A program made the position numbers and the translations under genes. A stretch of DNA of 64,000 nt from Gammaproteobacteria bacterium (lineage in GTDB: Bacteria; Pseudomonadota; Gammaproteobacteria; JAJPIJ01): positions 1 through 64,000 of the forward strand of contig JAJPIJ010000025.1 of assembly GCA_021324815.1 (NCBI GenBank). The letters are read 5' to 3'. Shown here one piece after another: positions 46,606 through 55,176 of this stretch (position 1 is its first letter; the number at the start of each line of letters is the position of its first letter). Under the pieces are notes generated by a model. That model ran no database searches, had not been told where the DNA came from, and saw only the letters and a list, made by a program, of their open reading frames with translations.

Positions 46606-47697
46606 TTATGTGTTTTGGATGACAATCTTGGGGAAGCGGCCGGAGAAATCCCTGGCGCGCAGGGCGATTTTGGCCGCCACCTTGCGCGCGATTTCGTAAA
46701 ACTGCTGGGCCACCGGCGTATCGGGTGCCATCGCCACGCTGGGGCGGCCGTTGTCCACGCCCTCGCGGATGCGGATGTCGAGCGGCAGGCTGCCCAGCAG
46801 ATCGACATGGTACTGTTTCGCCATCTGGCCGCCGCCGCCCTCGCCGAAGATGTGTTCTTCAAAGCCGCATTTCGGGCAGATGTGGGTGCTCATGTTCTCG
46901 ACGATGCCGAGTACGGGCACCTGCACCTTTTCGAACATCTTGAGCGCCTTGCGCGCGTCGATGAGGGCGATATCCTGCGGCGTGGTGACGATGACCGCGC
47001 CGCTCACCGGGATCTTCTGGCACAGCGTCAATTGAATGTCGCCGGTGCCCGGCGGCAGATCGACGACGAGATAATCGACGTCGCGCCAGTGGGTGTCGCG
47101 CAGCAGCTGCTCCAGCGCGCCGGTCACCATCGGGCCGCGCCAGATCATGGGCGTTTCCTCGTCGATCAAGTGGCCGATGGAGATCGACTGCACGCCGTAA
47201 CTGACCTTGGGTTCCATGCTCCTGCCGTCCCTCGACTCCGGCTTGCCGTGCGCGCCCAGCATGCGTGGCTGGCTGGGGCCGTAGATGTCGGCGTCGAGGA
47301 TGGCGGCGGTGGCGCCCTCGGCCTGCAACGCCAGCGCGAGGTTCACCGCGACCGTGGATTTGCCCACGCCGCCCTTGCCGGAGGCCACGGCGATGATGTT
47401 CTTGACGTTCGGCAGGGTGGTGACACCCTTCTGCACCGCGTGGGCGACGATGTGTGATTTGATGTTGACCTGGACATCGCCTGCGCCGGGAAGGGTGGCC
47501 AGCGCTTCCTTCAGCGCGGCGGAGAGTTGCGGCGCATAACGCCGGGTGGGGAAGCCGAGTTCGATCTCAAGCCGCACCCTGCCGCCGTCAACGCGCAGGT
47601 CCTTCAACGCCTTGGTGCTGACAAGGTCCCTGCCGGTGTACGGTTCAATGAAGGACGCGAGCGCCTGTTCGACTGCTGCTTTGCTGATCTCCGCCAT
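46606..47697 (-). CDS. apbC: Iron-sulfur cluster carrier ApbC/Mrp
   Basis: A 363-aa P-loop ATPase from ATG 47697 ([20 protein letters not shown]); a start 12 bases upstream is possible. It has an N-terminal DUF59 domain, Walker [12 protein letters not shown] and the C-terminal CPKC pair in [16 protein letters not shown] that transfers Fe-S clusters. Diverges from metG with a 128-base gap. Confidence 0.95.
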   Translation of the reverse strand: MAEISKAAVEQALASFIEPYTGRDLVSTKALKDLRVDGGRVRLEIELGFPTRRYAPQLSAALKEALATLPGAGDVQVNIKSHIVAHAVQKGVTTLPNVKNIIAVASGKGGVGKSTVAVNLALALQAEGATAAILDADIYGPSQPRMLGAHGKPESRDGRSMEPKVSYGVQSISIGHLIDEETPMIWRGPMVTGALEQLLRDTHWRDVDYLVVDLPPGTGDIQLTLCQKIPVSGAVIVTTPQDIALIDARKALKMFEKVQVPVLGIVENMSTHICPKCGFEEHIFGEGGGGQMAKQYHVDLLGSLPLDIRIREGVDNGRPSVAMAPDTPVAQQFYEIARKVAAKIALRARDFSGRFPKIVIQNT

Positions 47698-47825
47698 GGT
47701 GGGCTGCACGGATTTGCCTGTAGTTGAATCTTACACCAAAAGCGCCGGTTCCCGGGGCCGGCCATCGTGACAGGGTGCGGTGGGAATGGTACTTTACGCG
47801 CGCTTTTTGATGATGCGTCAGAAAC

Positions 47826-50297
47826 ATGGCCGAATCCCCAAAACGCCGCATCCTGGTGACTAGCGCGCTGCCCTACGCCAACGGGCCGATCCACCTCGGT
47901 CATCTGGTCGAGTATATCCAGACCGACATCTGGGTGCGCTTCCAGAAGATGCGCGGCCACGAGGTGTATTACGTTTGCGCCGACGATACCCACGGCACGC
48001 CGATCATGCTGCGCGCCGACACGGACGGCATCACGCCTGAGGAACTCATCGCCCGAGTTTTACAGGAACACGCGGCAGACTTTTTCGGTGGATTTGATGC
48101 GCATGCCAAATGGAAGGCTAGGCAGGGCGAACTTGGTGGTTTTTTGATCGGTTTCGACAACTATCACCAGACCCATTCGGATGAAACGCGGGAATATGCC
48201 GAAAGGATTTACAAGGCGCTGCGCGACCGCACACCCAGCCTGATCGCCAGGCGCACGGTCGAACAGTTCTTCGACCCCGTCAAGAACCTGTTCCTGCCGG
48301 ATCGTTATATCAAAGGCGAGTGTCCGAAGTGCGGCGCGAAGGAGCAGTACGGCGATTCCTGCGAAAACTGCGGCGCAACGTATTCACCGACTGATCTCAA
48401 GAATCCCTATTCGGCGATTTCAGGCGCGGCGCCCGTGCGCAGGGAATCCGAGCATTACTTTTTCAAGCTCGGCGACTGCGAGAAATTCTTGAGGGAATGG
48501 ACGCGCTCCGGCGCTTTGCAGGAGGAGGCGGCCAACAAGATGCAGGAGTGGTTCGCGGCGGGCCTGAACGACTGGGACATCTCCCGCGACGCGCCGTACT
48601 TCGGTTTTGAAATCCCCGACGCGCCGGGCAAGTATTTTTACGTGTGGCTGGACGCGCCCATCGGTTACATGGGCAGCTTCAAGAACCTCTGCGACCGGCT
48701 CGCGAAAAATCCCCCCGCTACGCTTCCCCCCTTTGCAAAAGGGGGGGAAGGGAAGATGGCGCCGCCAGTGTTCGATGATTTCTGGAAACCCGGTTCCGAT
48801 ACGGAACTCGTTCACTTCATCGGCAAGGACATTCTTTATTTCCATGCCCTGTTCTGGCCGGCGATGCTGCATTTCTCCGGCCACCGCACGCCGACGAAAA
48901 TATGCACGCATGGCTTTCTCACCGTCAACGGCGAGAAGATGTCGAAGTCGCGCGGCACCTTCATCACCGCGCGCAGCTACCTCGATCATGTCAAGAATCC
49001 GGAATATCTGCGCTACTACTACGCCGCCAAGCTCAACGGCACGATGGAGGACGTCGATCTCAATCTCGGCGACTTTGTCGCCCGCGTCAACAGCGATTTG
49101 ATCGGCAAATACATCAACATCGCCTCCCGTAGCGCTAAATTTATTAGCGAGTCATTTAATAACAGACTTAGTCCTCGGATACCTGGAGGCTTAGATTTCG
49201 CAAGGTGGAAGAAGAACGCCGAGTATTCTGGTAGTGTGACTGGGGGCACAACACTAACAGTCACTCATGATAAAGATATAAATCCCCCCTTTGATGAAAG
49301 TTGGCTCCGAAAGGAGTTTGTTGAGGCTCATGCATTGTTGATGTCGCTGTACGAAACGCGTGAATACGGCAGGGCAATACGCGAGATTATGCGGCTTGCA
49401 GACCTTGCCAACAGATATATTGATCATGAAAAACCCTGGACTCTTGCAAAGAACCGGTCTGGTTTGCCGTCGGTTGGTCCCGGCGTGATTGAAGGCCGGT
49501 TACATGACATATGTTCAGTTTCTCTAAACCTTTTTCGTGTTCTTACTATCTATTTGAAACCGGTTCTGCCTTCAGTCGCAAAGGCTGTCGAGGGGTTTTT
49601 GCGAATACCCCCATTGCAGTGGCAACAGGTGAAGGAATGGCTCTCAGAACATGAAATTTCTCCTTATATTCATTTGATAACATGGGTAGATGCAAAGGGT
49701 GTGAAGGCGATGGTGGAGGCGAGCAAGGAGACGCTGGCGCCGGCGAAGGACAGTCATTCGCAGCAGCGGCATGCACAACATCAGCAACATGAGGCACAGA
49801 AAGCCATGATCGGAAAATCCCCCTCACCCCAACCCTCTCCCGCGAGGGGAGAGGGGGCGAAGGCGGCCACGCAAGCCACTCCCTCTGCCTCGACGGGAGA
49901 GAGTGGAAAAGTAGCTACGCAAGCCACTCCCTCTCCCTCGACGGGAGAGGGCAGGGGAGAGGGTGCTGAACACATCTCGATTGACGAATTCAGCAAGGTG
50001 GACTTGCGGATCGCGAAGATTGTGAATGCCGAGCATGTCGATGGCGCCGACAAGCTGCTCAAGCTCACGGTTGACCTCGGCGAGGGCGGGACCCGCACCG
50101 TGTTTGCCGGCATCAAATCAGCCTATGATCCAGCCACGCTGGTGGGCCGCCTTACGGTCGTCGTCGCGAATCTTGCCCCGCGCAAGATGAAATTCGGTGT
50201 TTCCGAGGGCATGGTGCTCGCCGCCTCGGGCGAGGGACCGGGCATTTTCATCCTGAGCCCGGACCACGGCGCCGAGCCGGGCATGCGGGTGAAATAA
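47826..50297 (+). CDS. metG: Methionine-tRNA ligase with inserted repeats
   Basis: An 823-aa class I synthetase (E. coli 677). The HIGH-like motif is in [15 protein letters not shown], the zinc knuckle is C-x2-C-x9-C-x2-C ([18 protein letters not shown]), and KMSKS is in [12 protein letters not shown]. The C-terminal tRNA-binding EMAP-II domain begins near [17 protein letters not shown]. Anomalies: an in-frame repeat of about 19 residues at about residue 294-316; a linker expanded by tandem repeats at about 664-715; and a lower-GC block, about 49120-49690, in the anticodon domain. The frame is open throughout. Confidence 0.97.
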   Translation: MAESPKRRILVTSALPYANGPIHLGHLVEYIQTDIWVRFQKMRGHEVYYVCADDTHGTPIMLRADTDGITPEELIARVLQEHAADFFGGFDAHAKWKARQGELGGFLIGFDNYHQTHSDETREYAERIYKALRDRTPSLIARRTVEQFFDPVKNLFLPDRYIKGECPKCGAKEQYGDSCENCGATYSPTDLKNPYSAISGAAPVRRESEHYFFKLGDCEKFLREWTRSGALQEEAANKMQEWFAAGLNDWDISRDAPYFGFEIPDAPGKYFYVWLDAPIGYMGSFKNLCDRLAKNPPATLPPFAKGGEGKMAPPVFDDFWKPGSDTELVHFIGKDILYFHALFWPAMLHFSGHRTPTKICTHGFLTVNGEKMSKSRGTFITARSYLDHVKNPEYLRYYYAAKLNGTMEDVDLNLGDFVARVNSDLIGKYINIASRSAKFISESFNNRLSPRIPGGLDFARWKKNAEYSGSVTGGTTLTVTHDKDINPPFDESWLRKEFVEAHALLMSLYETREYGRAIREIMRLADLANRYIDHEKPWTLAKNRSGLPSVGPGVIEGRLHDICSVSLNLFRVLTIYLKPVLPSVAKAVEGFLRIPPLQWQQVKEWLSEHEISPYIHLITWVDAKGVKAMVEASKETLAPAKDSHSQQRHAQHQQHEAQKAMIGKSPSPQPSPARGEGAKAATQATPSASTGESGKVATQATPSPSTGEGRGEGAEHISIDEFSKVDLRIAKIVNAEHVDGADKLLKLTVDLGEGGTRTVFAGIKSAYDPATLVGRLTVVVANLAPRKMKFGVSEGMVLAASGEGPGIFILSPDHGAEPGMRVK
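48723..48750 (+). repeat. Palindromic repeat inserted in frame in metG
   Basis: CTTCCCCCCTTT (48723-48734) pairs with AAAGGGGGGGAAG-like sequence to 48750. The flanking protein reads [19 protein letters not shown] where other MetRS proteins have a short loop. The same C/G-rich element type occurs between apaG and apaH. Confidence 0.8.
49816..49966 (+). repeat. Expanded repeat linker in metG
   Basis: A CCCTCACCCCAACCCTCTCC palindrome-type element is followed by two 33-base near-identical stretches (49869-49901 and 49917-49949, period 48) encoding [11 protein letters not shown] and [11 protein letters not shown]. Together they form the Pro/Ser/Gly-rich linker before the tRNA-binding domain. 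Confidence 0.85.
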
Positions 50298-50298
50298 A

Positions 50299-50814
50299 GT
50301 GCCGCGACGGCTCATCCTCATGCGTCACGGCAAGGCCGAGAAGGACTCGCCTTCGGGCCATGACATCGACCGGCCGCTGACGTCACGCGGAGAACGCGAT
50401 GTGCCGGCAATCGCGCGCTGGCTGGTGGAGCACGATTACCGCCCGGAACTCATCGTCAGTTCGCCGGCGGCGCGCGCCAGGCAAACCGCCTCGCTGGCGG
50501 CGGCCGAGATGCGCTATCCGGAAGCGGGCGTTGAATTGATGAAGGACGTCTACAACGCCAGTCAGGGCGGCCTGCTCTCGGTGCTGGCGAAGTGCGCGCC
50601 CGGCAAGACGCCGGTCATGCTGGTGGGCCACAATCCCGGCATGGAGGAGCTGGCCATCTATTTGAGCGGCGGCGAGGGCTTGCCGGAGGATGACAATGGC
50701 ATGCCGACATCGGCCGTGACGGTGCTCGAGCTGCCCGACTCATGGTCGAAGTTGAAGCGGGGCAGCGGCAAGGTGATCGCGCATATGCGACCGCGATGGC
50801 TCACAGATAAATGA
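50299..50814 (+). CDS. sixA: Phosphohistidine phosphatase SixA
   Basis: A 171-aa histidine phosphatase starting GTG 50299, two bases after metG. The catalytic RHG motif (LILMRHGKAEKDS) and the second His in VGHNPGMEE are intact. SixA removes phosphate from histidine phosphotransfer domains (ArcB, PtsO/PtsN systems). No partner kinase in the window. Confidence 0.92.
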   Translation: MPRRLILMRHGKAEKDSPSGHDIDRPLTSRGERDVPAIARWLVEHDYRPELIVSSPAARARQTASLAAAEMRYPEAGVELMKDVYNASQGGLLSVLAKCAPGKTPVMLVGHNPGMEELAIYLSGGEGLPEDDNGMPTSAVTVLELPDSWSKLKRGSGKVIAHMRPRWLTDK

Positions 50815-50869
50815 GGGGAAATGGGGATGAAACCGGGTGTCCGGAAATACTTCGCAGCCGCCCGGCGGG

Positions 50870-51028
50870 TCAGTGCTTGATGAAGCTCGTCACCGGATAG
50901 ACAAACGAAGCCAGCGCCAGCACGTACAGCAGCCATTCCATGTTGTGATCCTCGAGCCAGCCGTTGAAGTGCAGCACCAGCACGACGATGGCCACGAGGT
51001 AGAACGCGGCAAATCCTATGTCAGCCAT
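50870..51028 (-). CDS. Small membrane protein, 52 aa
   Basis: Read directly on the minus strand: ATG at 51028 after GGAGGAAAA, stop at 50870. The sequence starts MADIGFAAFYLVAIVVLVLH and has two hydrophobic segments (residues 5-20 and 32-48) joined by NGWLEDHNMEW. No known family is recognised. Strong ribosome-binding site and clean reading frame support it. Confidence 0.7.
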   Translation of the reverse strand: MADIGFAAFYLVAIVVLVLHFNGWLEDHNMEWLLYVLALASFVYPVTSFIKH

Positions 51029-51171
51029 TTTTCCTCCCGCTAAAAAAGTAGCTACATCCCGTCCAGTTCGTACTCACGGCTCATGCACCCGCCGTGTTAT
51101 GCAACTTTCTTCTCGTTCGGAACCAGTTTGTTATTTTTGCCGGGCGATATATTTCGCAAACGGCTGATGTA

Positions 51172-51214
51172 ATTATAATGCCAATTTTTAGCTGAAACAG
51201 CAACATACTGTCAA
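51172..51214 (-). promoter_or_regulatory. Promoter-like region upstream of the 52-aa gene
   Basis: On the minus strand a perfect TATAAT lies at 51177-51172 and a perfect TTGACA at 51214-51209, but they are 31 bases apart, so they cannot form one promoter. Each may belong to a separate weak promoter. The 236-base gap to the oxidoreductase gene otherwise holds only a short hairpin (AACCGC/GCGGTT) after that gene's stop. Confidence 0.3.
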
Positions 51215-51265
51215 CTGTTTCACAAACCTCGCAATTGCCGGCGGAACCGCCGCGCGGTTCAAGGT

Positions 51266-54200
51266 TTATGTGGAAATCCCCATGGGAGCACGCTTGGCCA
51301 GCAGATAATCCAGCCACAGGCCGGCGATTTTCTCCTGCACGGTGTTCTGGCGCAGCCGCGCGCTCAGGTTTTTGAAATCCACGCGGTCCAGTTCCTGGTC
51401 CTGATTGTTGCAGGAATACACGAAATATTCCTCGCCGGTCTTCGGGTCGACATGCTTGCACAAACACTGGGCGCACACCCCCTTCATCATGCACTGCATC
51501 GGCGAGTTGATGGAGCCGATGGCATGGTGCCGCGGCTTGAGATAAGGCTTGAGCACGCCGTGGCGCGCCTCCTTGACCGCCGCCATCATGCGATCGGAGC
51601 CGATGACGATCATGTGATCGACGTCGTCGAGATGGATGGGCGTCTCGCCGAGCTCGCCCCTGGCGTAGGCCAGCATGGCCTCGACGATGTTGCCGATGAA
51701 GGTCTTGTCCTGCGGCCGCCGCGGCGGGATGGCGGCGGCGTCGGCGCCGCGATCGACCGCCCACACCACGATGTCGGAGGCCGCCTCGATGTCCTCGCGC
51801 TTGAACAGGTCCCGGCCGCTGCGATAACCGGCGAAATAGATGACGTTGTTGCCGGCGGCGCGCAGCGCCCGGCCGATAGAGAACAACACCGCGTTGCCTA
51901 AGCCCCCACCGGCCAGCAGCACGTTGCGGCCGCTGGGGATGTCGGTGGGCGTGCCTGTCACGCCCATGACCACGATGGGATCGCCGGGCTTGAGCGTCGC
52001 GCAAATGCGGCTGGAGGCGCCCATCTCGAGCGCGATGAGCGAGATGAGCCCCCTGTCCTTGTCCACCCAGGCGCCGGTCAGCGCCAGTCCCTCGGCGGCC
52101 AGCACGGTGCCGTCGATCCGTTCGGCATGACTCTCGAAGTTCTGCACGCGGTAGAACTGCCCGGGTGAAAACTTGTGCGCGGCGCGCCTCGCGCGCACCA
52201 CCACCTCGATGATGGTTGGCGTCAGCCGGTTCACCTCGACCACGGTGGCGAGCAACTCGTCATCAAGCCTGGCCTTGAGCGCCTTGAGCGCCGCGTCGCG
52301 TTCCATCTGCCGCGCCGGATTAAGCGACTTCAATTCCGCCTCGAACAGCCTGACGACATAGGGATAGCCGTCCTTGCCGCTGGCCATCGCCTTGACCACG
52401 TTGCCGGCATAAACAGGATGGTTGTCGCCGTAGAAGCTGATGAAGCGCCCGTCGCGGTGATAGGAGGTGAGCGGCGCCGGTTTGCCGATCTTGGGCCAGG
52501 GCCTGTCGTGCACGGGAGAAAGCTTGATTACACCGTTCTCGACCACGGGCTCGCAGCGCTGGTAAAACCTGCCGTCCATCTCGAAGGTGTCGGGATACTC
52601 CGTCTGATAGATGGTGTTGGGCGAGGTGCCCGCGGCAATGAACAGGCTGCGGAGCATCACCTCCGGCTGTTCGCCGGAATCCGTCCATTTGCCATCGGCG
52701 AATGCATATTTTTGGAAGCGCACGGCCCGGAGATGGCCGTGTTCATCCTCAAGCGCCTCGCGCGGATCCATGCCCTCGGCCCAGGCGATGCCTTCCTCCA
52801 GGGCCTTGATGACCTCCTCGTGATTCTGGCGGTAGGCGGGCGAGTCCTTCATTCCCTTGCGGTAGAAGATCGTCACGCCGCCCCATTGATCCAGCAGCGG
52901 CTGGAAATCCGGAGGCTCGCCGGCCGCCATGGCGCGCTCACGTTCGGCGCGGATGGCGCGGCCGTGGGCGAGAAATTCATCAAGGATGCCGGATTCCTCG
53001 CCGTCGAGCCGGCCGCGGATCGCCGCCTCGCCCGCGTGCGCGCAGAGCGTCTCAAAGCGATGCAGGATCTTTTCCACCTGCATCGGGTAGTAGGCCATCA
53101 ACTCGGTCGCGGTGTCGATGGCGGTCAGGCCCCCGCCGATGACGCCGGCGGGCAGCCGCACCTGCAGATTGGCCAGCGACGACTCTTTCGCCGCGCCGGT
53201 CAGTTGCAGGGCCATGAGAAAATCCGAGGCCTTGCGGATGCCGCGGATGAGGTTGTTCTTCAGGCCAATGATGGTCGGCTTGCCGGCGCCGCTGGCGATG
53301 GCGATGTGATGGAAGCCCAGATCCCAGGCCTCGTTGATGGTCAGCGTGCCGCCGAAGCGCACGCCGCCGTAGCAGCGGAAGGTGTTGCGGCGCGCCAGTG
53401 TGAGATAAATCACCTTGAGGAAATTCTTGTCCCAGCGCACCGTGATGCCGTATTCGGCCACGCCGCCGAAGCCGAGCATGATGCGCCGGTCGAGGTCCTC
53501 GTACAGTTCGTGGAAGTCGTAAATGGGCCGGGGCGGGGTGGTGTCGTCGCCGGTCAACTCCTTCGGCAGCGGCTCGATCTTGAGGCCGTCGATGCCGACC
53601 ACGGCGAAGCCCTCGTTCAACAGGTAATGCGCCAGCGTGTAGCCGGCGGGGCCGAGGCCGGCGACGAGGACGTTCTTGCCGTTGTAGGGCAGGGCGTGCG
53701 GGCGCTTGACGTTGAGCGGGTTCCAGCGCGTCAGAAAGCTGTAGATTTCGAAGCCCCAGGGCATGAACAGCACGTCGGTCAGGACATTGGTTTCGATCTG
53801 CGGGATGTTGACGGGCTCGGTTTTCTGGTAGATGCAGCCCTTCATGCAGTCGTTGCAGATGCGGTGGCCGGTGCCGGGGCACAGCGGGTTGTCGACAATG
53901 ATCAACGCCAGCGCGCCGATGTTGTCGCCCTGGCGCTTGAGCACGTGCATCTCGGAAATCTTCTCATCGAGCGGGCAGCCGGTGACGTTCACGCCGAGGG
54001 GATTCACCTTGTAGGTGCCGTCCTTTTTGTGGCGCATGCCCTTGGCGCAGGAATCGGCGTCGCGGTCATGGCAGTAGATGCAGTGATCCACCTCGTAGAG
54101 CGCCTCGCGTTCGTTGCAGCGCGCATCGGTGAGATGGAAGCCATCGCGCCGGCGGCGGTGCCCGCGCGGCCCCTTGAGCGCCACGTAGCCCTCGCGCGCC

Positions 54201-55021
54201 TCCGTCTCCACCGGCACCAGATTGTGAAAGTCGGTCTTCGCCGGCGATTTGAAGCTCATCCAGTGCCTGACGATCTTTTTGCGCGCGTCTAGATGCAGGG
54301 CGGCATGACACCAGCGCCGGACCGGATCGAGCAACGCCGCCGCGAAGGCGCCGGGTTCATCGCCGGCGAGGGCCTCGCTGAACAGCGATTTCGCACCGGC
54401 ATCCGCGGTGAGCAGCCGGCGCAGGCGGGAGATTTCAGCATCGGCGCCCACGTAATTACCGGGCCTTCCGCCGGCGATCTGCTCATAGTGATTGACAAGT
54501 CTCCATAACGCCGCGCCGACACGGGCGAGCGAACGTTCCGCGTCGTTGTCCGCCGCCGCGTCCGGGTAAGCGGCGCGCTTGAGCGCCGCAATCTGCCTGT
54601 CGATGAGATCGAGATCGAAGCCGGCGGCGTCGACGCCCTTGAACGCGGCGCCGGCCTTCATCACCACCTCGGCGCGGAACACGAAAACGGTGTCCATTTC
54701 CTCCCGTATGGCGGCCCTCTGGCGCTCGCGATCGGGGCCGACTCCGAACAGGCGCGCCACGAACGCGCCCACGTGCGGCGCCATGCGCACCAGCAACGCG
54801 GAGACTGCCTCCGGCGCCAGGCCCGCGCCGCGGCGGTCGCGATACGCCCGCCACTGCGCAAACAGCGCGGCATCATCGGACTCAACCGTGGCCTCGAAGG
54901 ATTCCAGCAGCTCGGCCAGCCGTGAGGGCACATACAAGTCGGCATAGCTGTAACCGGGCAGGCCGAGCTTCAAGGCTGGCACGGGCGCGGTGGGCGGCGA
55001 ATTTGGAGGCTTCAAGTTCAT
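51266..55021 (-). CDS. Large NfnAB-like flavin/iron-sulfur oxidoreductase
   Basis: A 1251-aa cytoplasmic protein from ATG 55021 (MNLKPPNSPPTAPVPALKLG); the frame is open to 55126. Order: an unrecognised N-terminal region (about 1-300); a Cys-rich module (HCIYCHDRD near 314, NDCMKGC near 393) like the GltD iron-sulfur domain; FAD/NAD(P) Rossmann units (VLVAGLGPAGYTL near 447 and a second NAD site further on); and a PyrK/FNR-like C-terminus (VEVNRLTPTIIEVVVRARRA near 920; SPGQFYRV) with a 2Fe-2S motif, QCMMKGVCAQCLCKH, and a last Cys in YSCNNQ. The layout equals GltD-like plus PyrK-like subunits of NADH-dependent ferredoxin:NADP oxidoreductase fused in one chain. Electron bifurcation is inference. 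Confidence 0.88.
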   Translation of the reverse strand: MNLKPPNSPPTAPVPALKLGLPGYSYADLYVPSRLAELLESFEATVESDDAALFAQWRAYRDRRGAGLAPEAVSALLVRMAPHVGAFVARLFGVGPDRERQRAAIREEMDTVFVFRAEVVMKAGAAFKGVDAAGFDLDLIDRQIAALKRAAYPDAAADNDAERSLARVGAALWRLVNHYEQIAGGRPGNYVGADAEISRLRRLLTADAGAKSLFSEALAGDEPGAFAAALLDPVRRWCHAALHLDARKKIVRHWMSFKSPAKTDFHNLVPVETEAREGYVALKGPRGHRRRRDGFHLTDARCNEREALYEVDHCIYCHDRDADSCAKGMRHKKDGTYKVNPLGVNVTGCPLDEKISEMHVLKRQGDNIGALALIIVDNPLCPGTGHRICNDCMKGCIYQKTEPVNIPQIETNVLTDVLFMPWGFEIYSFLTRWNPLNVKRPHALPYNGKNVLVAGLGPAGYTLAHYLLNEGFAVVGIDGLKIEPLPKELTGDDTTPPRPIYDFHELYEDLDRRIMLGFGGVAEYGITVRWDKNFLKVIYLTLARRNTFRCYGGVRFGGTLTINEAWDLGFHHIAIASGAGKPTIIGLKNNLIRGIRKASDFLMALQLTGAAKESSLANLQVRLPAGVIGGGLTAIDTATELMAYYPMQVEKILHRFETLCAHAGEAAIRGRLDGEESGILDEFLAHGRAIRAERERAMAAGEPPDFQPLLDQWGGVTIFYRKGMKDSPAYRQNHEEVIKALEEGIAWAEGMDPREALEDEHGHLRAVRFQKYAFADGKWTDSGEQPEVMLRSLFIAAGTSPNTIYQTEYPDTFEMDGRFYQRCEPVVENGVIKLSPVHDRPWPKIGKPAPLTSYHRDGRFISFYGDNHPVYAGNVVKAMASGKDGYPYVVRLFEAELKSLNPARQMERDAALKALKARLDDELLATVVEVNRLTPTIIEVVVRARRAAHKFSPGQFYRVQNFESHAERIDGTVLAAEGLALTGAWVDKDRGLISLIALEMGASSRICATLKPGDPIVVMGVTGTPTDIPSGRNVLLAGGGLGNAVLFSIGRALRAAGNNVIYFAGYRSGRDLFKREDIEAASDIVVWAVDRGADAAAIPPRRPQDKTFIGNIVEAMLAYARGELGETPIHLDDVDHMIVIGSDRMMAAVKEARHGVLKPYLKPRHHAIGSINSPMQCMMKGVCAQCLCKHVDPKTGEEYFVYSCNNQDQELDRVDFKNLSARLRQNTVQEKIAGLWLDYLLAKRAPMGIST

Positions 55022-55176
55022 GCGAAACGAACGTTGTTTCCGCAACGCAACATCAAAGGGGGTGCATGGTAAGGCCTTCATGGAACGGGTGCAATCCGTA
55101 CAATCCACTCGACACGGCGCGTGCAAGGGGTACCATGAGCCGCCTCCCCACCCTTGAATGACACCGAGGTCCCATC

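Noticed and set aside
51172-51214. TTGACA and TATAAT as one strong minus-strand promoter
   Set aside because: Spacer of 31 bases is far outside the functional range of 15-20.
52175-54292. Long plus-strand frame opposite the large oxidoreductase
   Set aside because: Same composition artefact; the minus strand has clear domains.
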